This document shows positions 57,344 through 64,000 of a stretch of 64,000 nt of DNA, piece by piece. Location: the NCBI GenBank assembly GCA_934254825.1, contig CAKQMB010000013.1, forward strand, positions 11,087 through 75,086. The letters are read 5' to 3'. Under the pieces are notes generated by a model. It worked only from the letters and a program-made list of their open reading frames with translations, ran no database searches and was not told the origin of the DNA. The stretch is from an uncultured Clostridia bacterium. Its GTDB lineage: Bacteria; Bacillota; Clostridia; Christensenellales; Borkfalkiaceae. Within the stretch, counting starts at the first letter, position 1, and the number at the start of each line of letters is the position of its first letter. Made by a program: the position numbers and the translations under genes.

Positions 57344-58075
57344 CTACGCCGACAACAAGACGTCCGCCGCCATCATGAGTATAAACCCGACAAGCGCGCC
57401 TATCGCGTTTTTCGCTCCGTCGGTTTCGGTTTTTGCGGTGAATTCCGAAAACACCACGAAAAGCATCGCTCCCGCCGAAAACGCGGTAAGGTACGGCATT
57501 ACGGAAGAGATCAACCCGACGGTAAGAACGCCTACCGCGCCGCTTATCGGCTCGACCGCGCCGCTTATAACTCCTTTTAAAAAAGCCTTTTTCCGACTGT
57601 AAATTTTCCTTGCGGGAAGAGTTATCGCCGCGCCCTCGGGGAAATTCTGCAAACCTATGCCTATCGCCGCGGGCAGCCCGACCATTGCTCCGCCGCCGCC
57701 CGCAATACCCGCTCCGAGCGCAAAACCCACCGCCAGACCCTCGGGGATATTATGAGCCGTCATCGCGACGAAAAGCTTGTTAAACCCCGCGCTTTCGTCT
57801 TCGGGAAACAAAAGCCCGAAGACGTATATAAACGCTCCGCCGAGAGCTACCCCCGCGCCGACTTTAAGCGCGGCGTAATCTCCCGCGGTTTCGAGAGCGG
57901 GAAGGATAAGCGACCACACGGAAGCGGCAACCATTATCCCCGCGGAAAAGCCGCCGAGAAAAGGAAACCACGTTCCGAATTTCTTTTCGGGTATGAAACA
58001 CGCCGTAAGCGCGCCGCAAGACGTCATAACGAAAATGAAAAGCAGACCGAACGTGGCTACGAGAACGTTTTCCAT
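57344..58075 (-). CDS. ZIP-family metal transporter
   Basis: This is a 243-residue membrane protein with about eight helices. The metal-transport helices carry HNIPEGLAVGFALG and GIGLQNFPEGAA, the paired His/Glu motifs of GufA/ZupT-type ZIP transporters for zinc and other divalent metals. An AAGGAGAAAAG site precedes the start. The 166 bp upstream contain no known metal riboswitch that I could recognise. Confidence 0.95.
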   Translation of the reverse strand: MENVLVATFGLLFIFVMTSCGALTACFIPEKKFGTWFPFLGGFSAGIMVAASVWSLILPALETAGDYAALKVGAGVALGGAFIYVFGLLFPEDESAGFNKLFVAMTAHNIPEGLAVGFALGAGIAGGGGAMVGLPAAIGIGLQNFPEGAAITLPARKIYSRKKAFLKGVISGAVEPISGAVGVLTVGLISSVMPYLTAFSAGAMLFVVFSEFTAKTETDGAKNAIGALVGFILMMAADVLLSA

Positions 58076-58241
58076 AAACTTTTCTCCTTGGTGATACTGA
58101 AACGCCCGCTCTTTTCATCGGCTTGCCGAAATTTTGCTTTCCCCGACCTGCCCCGACGAAACGGCGCGAACGTTCCGATATATCCTATGCTTTTTCTCTG
58201 TCTTTCGGTTACGGCTTGCTCCTCGGCGAGAAGAAATATTT

Positions 58242-59360
58242 TTATTTCCTCAGCTTCTCTCCGCCCTTCAAATCGGCGTTTAAAATATTCGCGGAGTAAT
58301 CGTAAACGTTGTTTTCCCTGTCCGTTTCCTCTTCCGCGGCAAGATCGATCGACTCGACGAGAAGCGAACAGAATTCTCTTATCGAATCGGAGAAAAGATA
58401 GTAAGCGAGCGAACCCGGAACGGAATTTATTTCGTTTACATAAACTTTTTCGCCGTCGAGAAGGAAATCTATGCGTACCGCGCCGCGGAATTCGAGTTTC
58501 CGATAGATATACGACGTTATGCTTTTTATTTCGTCCGAAATTTTCTTGTTTATTTTCGCGGGGAAATCCGTTTGTTTTTCGCCCGAATATTTATCGGTAA
58601 AACTCAGGATATCGCCGCTCAGCTTCGGTTCCTCGCACTCCGAAACGAGATATTTTTCGCCGATTTTTATGCAGGCGCAATTTATTTCTCTGAAACCCGT
58701 CAGAGCCTTTTCGACGATTACTTTATCGTCGTAGCGAAAAGCGTCGTCCAGAGCGTCGTAAAGTTCGTTTTCCCCTTTCGCGACTTTAATTCCGATACTG
58801 CTCCCGAGGTTCGCGGGCTTTACTATCACGGGGAATTTAAGTTTGCCCGTAATGAATTTGCTTGCCAAAGCGCGTTTTTTGAGATAATTCGCCCTGCCGA
58901 GCTTTACATACGGCAAAGCGTCCACGCCTATACCTTTCAACGCGATTTTGGTATAATATTTATCCATCGACAGGCTCGACGGAAAAAGCGCGGGAGAGGC
59001 GAACGCTATTTTACTGAGCCGCATAACCCCTGCGAGCGTTCCGTCCTCGCCGTTCAAGCCGTGGGTGCAGTTTATCGCCGCGTCCGCTACGCATATTTCT
59101 TTGAGTTTATTCTTTTTCACGGCGTAAAGCCTGTTGTCGCCCGCAACGACGGTAACAGGCGTGACCGAAGAAAAATCGCGCGTTTTATACCAGGAAAGAT
59201 CTTTGAGCTTTTCGCCCGTATGCCACTTTCCGTTTGCGTCGATATAAATCGGGTACACGTTCTCTCTGCCCGAAAGGCAATTCGCCGTCATAACTCCCGT
59301 TATTATCGACACGTCGTGTTCGCAGGAAATCCCGCCGAAAAATACAAGTACGTTTTTCAT
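58242..59360 (-). CDS. ddl: D-alanine-D-alanine ligase
   Basis: This is a 372-residue ATP-grasp enzyme that makes the D-Ala-D-Ala end of the peptidoglycan stem: VFFGGISCEHDVSIITG, THGLNGEDGTLAG, the ATP-grasp VIVKPANLGSSIGIKVA and VRIDFLLDGEKVYVNEINSV, ending in PGSL. Family length and motifs are complete. Its product is used by MurF, encoded 28 bp upstream on the same strand, so the two probably share an mRNA. Confidence 0.97.
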   Translation of the reverse strand: MKNVLVFFGGISCEHDVSIITGVMTANCLSGRENVYPIYIDANGKWHTGEKLKDLSWYKTRDFSSVTPVTVVAGDNRLYAVKKNKLKEICVADAAINCTHGLNGEDGTLAGVMRLSKIAFASPALFPSSLSMDKYYTKIALKGIGVDALPYVKLGRANYLKKRALASKFITGKLKFPVIVKPANLGSSIGIKVAKGENELYDALDDAFRYDDKVIVEKALTGFREINCACIKIGEKYLVSECEEPKLSGDILSFTDKYSGEKQTDFPAKINKKISDEIKSITSYIYRKLEFRGAVRIDFLLDGEKVYVNEINSVPGSLAYYLFSDSIREFCSLLVESIDLAAEEETDRENNVYDYSANILNADLKGGEKLRK

Positions 59361-59388
59361 AAATCCTCCTCCATACTCCCAAAGGTTT

Positions 59389-60981
59389 TTAAACCCCGTA
59401 TTTGTCGGGCAGATCGTTCAGAAACAGAACGACGTCGCCCTTTTTTAGTTTCAACCGCAGTTTTTCGGTCGCCTCTTCGAGATTTTCGACTTTATCGACC
59501 TCGCATTTATAAGCCGCGCCGTTCGCTATGTGTCGGGCGTTGTTGCCGACGGCGAAAATAACGTCCGCAACCGACGACAAAATCTCCCCGACCGTTTCAT
59601 TAAGTTCAGCCGCGCCTTCTCCGCATTCCACCATTCCGGGCGTAACGACGAACTTTTTCCCGCTTAAAGATCCGAGAACTTCCGCGGCGGCTTTAACGCC
59701 TTCGATATTTGCGTTGTAACTGTCGTCGATAACGGTAATCCCTCCCGTTTCTTTAACTTCGAGTCTGTGCGGAACGGGTTTCAGCCTTACGGCTTCCGCA
59801 ATTATTCTTTCGGGCAAAACGCCGAGTTTATACGCAACCAACGCCGCAAGACAGATATTCGCGGCGTTATGTCTGCCCCGAAGTTCGGTTTTAAAAGAAT
59901 ATGTATTCCCGCCGAGAACCATTTCGATATACGTTCCGTTTTTCTCTTCCCGTATCGTTTTCGCATAAGCGTCGTCGCCGTTTGCTCCCGCCGAAAATTT
60001 GGTTATCGGACACTTCGCGAAAAGCTCCGCCGCCTCTTTTTTGTCGGTATCGAAAAACGCCGCGCCATCAACGGGAAGTGCCTCTATAAGTTCGTTTTTG
60101 GCGCGTTTTACGTTTTCGAGCGTTTTAAAAGTTTCGAGATGCTGCCCGCATATGCCTGTGATAACGCCGATGTCCGGACGGACGATCTCGCACAATTCCT
60201 TTATGTCGCCGACCTTTCTCGCGCCCATTTCCGCTATGAAAATTTCAACGGACGGAGTTAAGTTTTTCACGGATCTGCAAATTCCGAGCGGCGTGTTGTA
60301 AGAAAGCGGGGTTGCGACGACTTTATATTTTGCAGAAAGCATTTTTTCGAGAATATTTTTAACCGAAGTCTTCCCGTAACTGCCCGTTATGCCGATTTTT
60401 ATAAGATCTTTTCGTTTCGCAAGCTCATTTTTGCATTTACTTACGGAGATTTTATATATCGCCCTGTCGTACGGAAACATAACGAAATATCCCGAAACGA
60501 TCAAAACGGGCGTTAAAGCGCACAACGCCGAAAGCGTGAGCGAAACCGCGAGACAAAGCGGCAACGTGTGCGCGGTCAAAAGAAACCCGATATACCCCGC
60601 CGCCGCGGCGACGAACGCCGCAAACAAAACGGAAACAACCGACATTCTTACAAACCGCCTTGTAAGCTTAACTTCTTTCACGGGCTTGTTTTTTATGAAA
60701 ACGACGATATCGAAAGACAACGCCGCGGAAAGAAGAACCGCCGCATAAAGCGTTTCGTTTATCACGAAAACGGGCGAAACAAACAACGAATAGATTAAAA
60801 AAGTAAGGCTATAAGTCGATAAACGCTCGATTTCTTTTTTACAGTCGTTTTTCAGCGCGGAAAAAAAATCGCGCGGGATATAACCGCTTTGTTGAAAAAC
60901 GGCGAAAAGCTTCCGCCCGAAACAAACATAGTTCGTTACGGAAAGAAGGCATAAACACATGCAAAGAAAAACCATAATCAC
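59389..60981 (-). CDS. murF: Membrane-anchored MurF-type ligase
   Basis: This is a 530-residue protein. In place of the usual UDP-MurNAc-binding N-terminal domain it has four to five transmembrane helices (about 2-20, 57-78, 80-96, 112-135, 138-170). Then the MurF ATPase core follows: IKIGITGSYGKTSVKNIL (P-loop 200-205), EMGARKVGDIKEL, GRHNAANICLAALVAYKLG, PVPHRLEV, IDDSYNANIEGVKAA and a C-terminal ligase domain. It should add D-Ala-D-Ala to the muramyl tripeptide at the membrane. Versions of this form exist in Clostridia. It overlaps the upstream hydrolase gene by 4 nt and is followed by ddl. Confidence 0.9.
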   Translation of the reverse strand: MIMVFLCMCLCLLSVTNYVCFGRKLFAVFQQSGYIPRDFFSALKNDCKKEIERLSTYSLTFLIYSLFVSPVFVINETLYAAVLLSAALSFDIVVFIKNKPVKEVKLTRRFVRMSVVSVLFAAFVAAAAGYIGFLLTAHTLPLCLAVSLTLSALCALTPVLIVSGYFVMFPYDRAIYKISVSKCKNELAKRKDLIKIGITGSYGKTSVKNILEKMLSAKYKVVATPLSYNTPLGICRSVKNLTPSVEIFIAEMGARKVGDIKELCEIVRPDIGVITGICGQHLETFKTLENVKRAKNELIEALPVDGAAFFDTDKKEAAELFAKCPITKFSAGANGDDAYAKTIREEKNGTYIEMVLGGNTYSFKTELRGRHNAANICLAALVAYKLGVLPERIIAEAVRLKPVPHRLEVKETGGITVIDDSYNANIEGVKAAAEVLGSLSGKKFVVTPGMVECGEGAAELNETVGEILSSVADVIFAVGNNARHIANGAAYKCEVDKVENLEEATEKLRLKLKKGDVVLFLNDLPDKYGV

Positions 60982-61634
60982 CCCTCGATTAAAAACGCCG
61001 ACGCCGCGGCGTTAAACTCCATGCTGTTTTCCGCGAAGCAGAAATGCCCGCCCGAGATAAACTTTATCCTCGCCCCGCCGATAAGTTTACAAAGCCTTTT
61101 CTGAGACGACGGCGGAGTTTCCCTGTCCTCTTTCCCGCTTAAAATAAGCGTTTTCGCCGTTATTTTTTCGGCTGATTTTTCCAGCCTTTCCCCCACGATA
61201 AGCTTAAAACTCTCTTTCATTACGGGCGAAAGACCGATATAATCGGGAGAATAAAACCTTTTGAGTTTTTCCCTCGGGACAAGCTTTTTAAGCATTAAAA
61301 AAGACGCCCTTTTAAAGAAGTACTTAACACCTCTTTTCGGCTTGATGCCGGCAGCGCCCGTAAAAACTATTCTGTTTATTCTTTTATCCTCGGCGGCGAG
61401 TTTTATTGCGACTCTCGCTCCGAACGAGTGGGCGAGAACGCAACATTTTTCAACGCCGAGTTCGTCAATCACCCGTTTTATTTCCTCTTTGTAATCGTCC
61501 ACAGAGTATGGTTTTTCCATCATCCCCGCTTCGCCGAAACCCGTCATATCGGGCGCGACCACGCGGAAGAATTTCGAGAAAAAACCTATCTGTTTTAAAA
61601 AACTTTCTTTGCTCGAAAGATAACCGTGAAGCAT
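60978..61634 (-). CDS. Alpha/beta hydrolase
   Basis: At least 218 residues. LMLHGYLSSKESF is the oxyanion strand, VLAHSFGARVAIKLA carries the nucleophile Ser, LILSGKEDRETP the acid and ISGGHFCF the His. The frame is open upstream and reads homologous-looking sequence (GGLPAIVEGRGETLL) before the ATG at 61634. Translation therefore probably starts earlier, perhaps at ATT 61694 after GGAGAAAAGG, since no ATG, GTG or TTG is available. It overlaps murF by 4 nt. The substrate is unknown; a membrane-lipid or cell-wall role is only suggested by the neighbours. Confidence 0.85.
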   Translation of the reverse strand: MLHGYLSSKESFLKQIGFFSKFFRVVAPDMTGFGEAGMMEKPYSVDDYKEEIKRVIDELGVEKCCVLAHSFGARVAIKLAAEDKRINRIVFTGAAGIKPKRGVKYFFKRASFLMLKKLVPREKLKRFYSPDYIGLSPVMKESFKLIVGERLEKSAEKITAKTLILSGKEDRETPPSSQKRLCKLIGGARIKFISGGHFCFAENSMEFNAAASAFLIEG

Positions 61635-61678
61635 CAGAAGCGTTTCGCCCCTGCCTTCAACGATAGCGGGAAGTCCGC

Positions 61679-62137
61679 CTATAAGTCGTTTAATAGCCTT
61701 TTCTCCATTATAAAGGCGTGTCTTTGTTCACCGTAATAGTTCTTTCTTTCGGTTATCGTTTCAAACCCGAGCTTTTTGTAGCATTTTATTGCCGCTTCGT
61801 TCGTCGTTTCCGCTTCGAGCATAACTCTTTCCGCGCCGAGCTTTACGGCAAGATCGATACCGTCCGAAATAAGCCGCGAAGCTATGCCTCTGTTTCGGTA
61901 TTCTTTCAAAACCGCCACAAGAAGAATATCCGCCGTGTCGTAAACGACCGACAAGCCGACGTAAGCGATAACTTTTCCGCCGATTTCGGCAACATAGCCG
62001 TGAAAATAATCGTCCGAAAAAGAACCGAGGACCATTTCCTCCGTCCACGGATCGGAAAAACAGAGTTTTTCGATCTCCGAAACCGAAAAACAATCCTTTT
62101 CTTCCCACTTGCGGACGGTTATTTCGTCCGTCATCAC
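61679..62137 (-). CDS. rimI: Ribosomal protein S18 alanine N-acetyltransferase
   Basis: This is a 152-residue GNAT acetyltransferase: VRKWEEKDCFSVSEIEKLCF with SDPWTEEMV, the acetyl-CoA loop VLKEYRNRGIASRLI (Q/RxxGxG) and EAETTNEAAIKCYKKLGFE with YYGEQRHAFIM at the end. It follows tsaB with a 4-nt overlap, the standard tsaE-tsaB-rimI order. It acetylates the N-terminus of S18. Confidence 0.95.
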   Translation of the reverse strand: MMTDEITVRKWEEKDCFSVSEIEKLCFSDPWTEEMVLGSFSDDYFHGYVAEIGGKVIAYVGLSVVYDTADILLVAVLKEYRNRGIASRLISDGIDLAVKLGAERVMLEAETTNEAAIKCYKKLGFETITERKNYYGEQRHAFIMEKRLLNDL

Positions 62138-62802
62138 GCTTCTTCCTCCGCCTGACTTTTCTTAACGTAAAGCGGAACGAGCGTTTCCGCGTCTTCGGAA
62201 GAATTTCCGAGATTTGCGATCGCGGCTTTTATAAATCCGTCCTTGACGTTTGCGACGATCGCCCCCGCTATGCCCGTTTCCGTGTCGGAGACGATTTCAT
62301 ATTCTTCGGAAAGTTTTTTAAGCTCGTCGAGAGCAACAAACCTCGGCGAAAGATTTATTTTCCCCGACGCGTCGTAACCGCAAACGTAATAATTCGCGTG
62401 GCGCGCGTCTATTACGGCGAGCTTTTTCCGCCCGTCTGATACATTATACGCAAGAGACTCGAAAGAGGTTACGCCGAGAACTTTTTTTCCGAGCGCGTAA
62501 GCGAGTGCTTTGACCGTCGCGACGCCTATTCTTATGCCCGTGAACGATCCGGGACCTATCGCGCATACGAAAACGTCGATATCTTTTTTGTCAAAACCCG
62601 CTTCCGCAAGGCATTTTTCGATTTCGTCCATTAAAAGCACGGAATGCGTGAGCGCGCAGTCGGGCAAAAAACGCACGGATTTAACTTCTCCGCCCGCCAT
62701 TTCGCTCCCCGCGGCGTTTCCTTTCGCAACGCTTTCCGTTTTAACGCTTCCCGCCGCAACGGTAAGGCTTTCTCTGCTCGTGTCGATTGCAAGATAGTTC
62801 AT
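62134..62802 (-). CDS. tsaB: tRNA threonylcarbamoyladenosine protein TsaB
   Basis: This is a 222-residue pseudokinase-like member of the ASKHA fold: LAIDTSRESLTVAAG at the start, LTHSVLLMDEIEKCL, IDVFVCAIGPGSFTGIRIGV, AYALGKKVLGVTSFESLAY. It supports TsaD in making t6A37 on ANN-decoding tRNAs. It lies between tsaE and rimI with coupled translation to rimI. Confidence 0.96.
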   Translation of the reverse strand: MNYLAIDTSRESLTVAAGSVKTESVAKGNAAGSEMAGGEVKSVRFLPDCALTHSVLLMDEIEKCLAEAGFDKKDIDVFVCAIGPGSFTGIRIGVATVKALAYALGKKVLGVTSFESLAYNVSDGRKKLAVIDARHANYYVCGYDASGKINLSPRFVALDELKKLSEEYEIVSDTETGIAGAIVANVKDGFIKAAIANLGNSSEDAETLVPLYVKKSQAEEEA

Positions 62803-62812
62803 TTTATCCTCT

Positions 62813-63211
62813 TCAATAGGTTATTTTTCTGGTATTTTCGTCGATTTTTTCTATTTTTACTCTTTTGGTCTTATCGGGAAGAACGTCCGCGATATTCTCG
62901 CTCCATTCTATAACGCAAATGCCTTTTCCGTAAAAATACTCGGTAAGCCCGAGCGCTTCCGCGTCCTCGCCCGAGGAAAGCCTGTAACAATCGTAATGAT
63001 AAAGCCTGCCGTCGTAATCGTTTAAATAAGCGTAAGTCGGGCTTGTGATCTCGTCCGTTATGCCGAGCGATAAGGCTATGCCTTTGGTGAAAACGGTTTT
63101 ACCCGCGCCCATTTCGCCGTCCAATAAAACGACGTCTCCGCCGCAAAGCGTTTTCCCGTATTCTTCGGCGAATTTTATCGTTTCTTCGCGTGAATGTGTT
63201 ATTTTTTCCAT
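62813..63211 (-). CDS. tsaE: tRNA threonylcarbamoyladenosine ATPase TsaE
   Basis: This is a 132-residue P-loop protein: VVLLDGEMGAGKTVFTKGIA (Walker A), ITSPTYAYLNDYDG and YHYDCYRLSSGEDAEALGL, ending with VIEWSENIADVLPD. It powers cycling of the TsaB-TsaD complex for t6A synthesis. It lies 10 bp upstream of tsaB. Confidence 0.97.
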   Translation of the reverse strand: MEKITHSREETIKFAEEYGKTLCGGDVVLLDGEMGAGKTVFTKGIALSLGITDEITSPTYAYLNDYDGRLYHYDCYRLSSGEDAEALGLTEYFYGKGICVIEWSENIADVLPDKTKRVKIEKIDENTRKITY

Positions 63212-63229
63212 ACGTCGATTATATACCTT

Positions 63230-63913
63230 TTAAAGGAATTTGTGAAGTAATTTCTTCAACCTTTTGTAAAGCAAAACGGTTATAATTCCGTTTGAAACGC
63301 CTTTTATCACATTGAATAAGACTATGTAATACCACACCTGCATAAAAAACTCTTCCGCGCCGCCGCCCATATACATCGGGAGAAGCATATAGCGGTTGGT
63401 TACGAGAGAAAGCGCGGACACGATAGCCGTTGCGACGACGAGCGAAAATACGACGACCGAAAATTTACGTCTGTAATAGTAAATAAGCGACGGCAGAACG
63501 ACGAAAAACTGCGCCATTACGAAGTTTGCGAGGTCTCCCACCATCCCCGTTTGCGAAAGCGGGAGTTTTAAAAGCGTGAACACTATCACGATCACTTCGC
63601 CCGAAAGAGCGCCGAGCATATACGAAGCGACGAGCATTACCGCAAAGGAAAAGTCGAGCTTCAAAAAGGACACCGCGGGGAAAATCGGAAATTCGAGAAA
63701 GGAAATTCCGTACGCCAAAGCCGTGAAAACAGCGATCAAAGCAAGCCTTTTCGCCGAAAATTCGCTTCCGCCGCTTTCGCCGCTTTCGAATTTCTCTTCC
63801 GCGTTCGTTCCGTCGTTTTCTCTCGCATTCACCTCGGCGTTTTCTCTCGCATTCACCTCGGCGTTTTCTTTCACAACCGGATCATAAACTTCTTTTTTGT
63901 CGTTATTATCCAT
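63230..63913 (-). CDS. ribU: ECF transporter S component, riboflavin type
   Basis: This is a 227-residue protein. The first 50 residues are charged, with a duplicated 8-residue unit (ENAEVNAR twice, then ENDGTNAE). From 53 the S-component fold begins: AKRLALIAVFTALAYGISFL, then EFPIFPAVSFLKLDFSF, which resembles the RibU signature (FLEFPIxP...LKLDFSD), then GDLANFVMAQFFVVLPSLIY. About six helices follow. It should bind riboflavin and work with the shared EcfAAT. GGAGG lies ahead of the ATG at 63913. No FMN riboswitch is visible in the 87 bp upstream within the window. Confidence 0.85.
   Translation of the reverse strand: MDNNDKKEVYDPVVKENAEVNARENAEVNARENDGTNAEEKFESGESGGSEFSAKRLALIAVFTALAYGISFLEFPIFPAVSFLKLDFSFAVMLVASYMLGALSGEVIVIVFTLLKLPLSQTGMVGDLANFVMAQFFVVLPSLIYYYRRKFSVVVFSLVVATAIVSALSLVTNRYMLLPMYMGGGAEEFFMQVWYYIVLFNVIKGVSNGIITVLLYKRLKKLLHKFL
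63826..63873. repeat. 24-bp direct repeat inside ribU
   Basis: TCTCGCATTCACCTCGGCGT recurs 24 bp later, encoding the repeated ENAEVNAR in the acidic N-terminal extension. Confidence 0.8.
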
Positions 63914-63937
63914 AAAAGCCTCCGATGAATTGTCAAA

Positions 63938-63954
63938 CTAAGTGCAACACTTAG
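63938..63954. promoter_or_regulatory. Palindrome upstream of ribU
   Basis: CTAAGTG-CAA-CACTTAG is a perfect 7-bp inverted repeat 25 bp ahead of the ribU start. It could be an operator or a small leader hairpin. Confidence 0.4.
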
Positions 63955-64000
63955 AGAGAAAAAAGTTAAATAAATCAACAGGTTTTTGGTAATGTAAAAC

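Noticed and set aside
58076..58241. Gap upstream of the ZIP gene examined for a metal riboswitch
   Set aside because: I could not match it to yybP-ykoY, NiCo or other known motifs, and no convincing fold was seen by eye.
63931..63936. TTGACA on the minus strand just ahead of ribU
   Set aside because: It lies only 18 bp before the ATG, leaving no room for a -10 element, so it is not a working -35 for ribU.
63931..63960. Sequence around GTTGCACTTAG...TTTGACAATTC that recalls some insertion sequence ends
   Set aside because: No transposase is visible and the window ends 46 bp later. The resemblance is from memory only.
1..64000. Search for tRNA genes, rRNA genes, CRISPR arrays, prophage genes and restriction systems
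   Set aside because: None was recognised on either strand by reading. A tRNAscan or CRISPR finder run would settle small cases.

Overview
The window looks like a chromosomal segment from an anaerobic Firmicute of the class Clostridia, probably an uncultured gut-type lineage. Evidence for this is the spoVG and spoVB genes, a fused NadD-YqeK, a DUF3343 protein, two ECF S components without a local ATPase, secG-rnr-smpB gene order, a membrane-type MurF, and consensus TTGACA/TATAAT promoters. Most genes lie on the minus strand. Species cannot be named from the sequence alone. No rRNA, tRNA, CRISPR array or intact mobile element was seen.

Region 1 (1-9522) is a glycan-uptake locus: a DUF4838 lipoprotein (cut by the window edge), a large Ig-like surface protein, two sugar ABC permeases and a solute-binding lipoprotein on the minus strand, with a divergent AraC regulator. 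A decayed GH94 phosphorylase follows the regulator. Region 2 (9523-11500) is a small accessory stretch with a Phd/PIN toxin-antitoxin pair that ends at the tmRNA gene ssrA (tag ANNNEFAFAA). Region 3 (11503-19727) is a surface-polymer operon: GtrA, a GT-C glycosyltransferase, an FAD oxidoreductase of the Glf/COG1232 type, a small membrane protein, a YidC insertase fused to a TagF-like CDP-glycerol transferase, and a five-TM sulfatase-fold enzyme. It sits between smpB and ssrA, which are usually neighbours. This is the best candidate for an undescribed system.

Region 4 (19738-33670) is mostly housekeeping: smpB, rnr, secG, a PerR-like Fur regulator with its own operator, a LysM protein, spoVB, folT under a probable tetrahydrofolate riboswitch with an expanded repeat-bearing insert, rsfS, nadD-yqeK, yhbY, obg, nth, and a DUF3343/cysteine-desulfurase pair. 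Region 5 (33765-36812) is a second polymer locus: a sugar transferase, a class V aminotransferase and a TagD-Gfo/Idh fusion that could supply the activated glycerol used by the TagF domain in region 3. Region 6 (37331-42571) has ogt, clpB preceded by a ribbon-helix-helix regulator in the same operon, an orphan protein and an SDR enzyme. Region 7 (42692-53025) is secreted and surface carbohydrate biology: a GH5 lipoprotein, a divergent CE4-GH5-Fn3 protein, a 1493-residue BspA-like leucine-rich repeat protein and an esterase. Region 8 (53220-64000) holds a DUF1846 protein, murC, spoVG, a phosphopantetheinyl transferase, a ZIP transporter, ddl, a membrane-anchored murF, an alpha/beta hydrolase, rimI, tsaB, tsaE and ribU.

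Other themes are leaderless transcripts (predicted transcription start on the start codon) and short 18-19 bp tandem repeats at gene ends.
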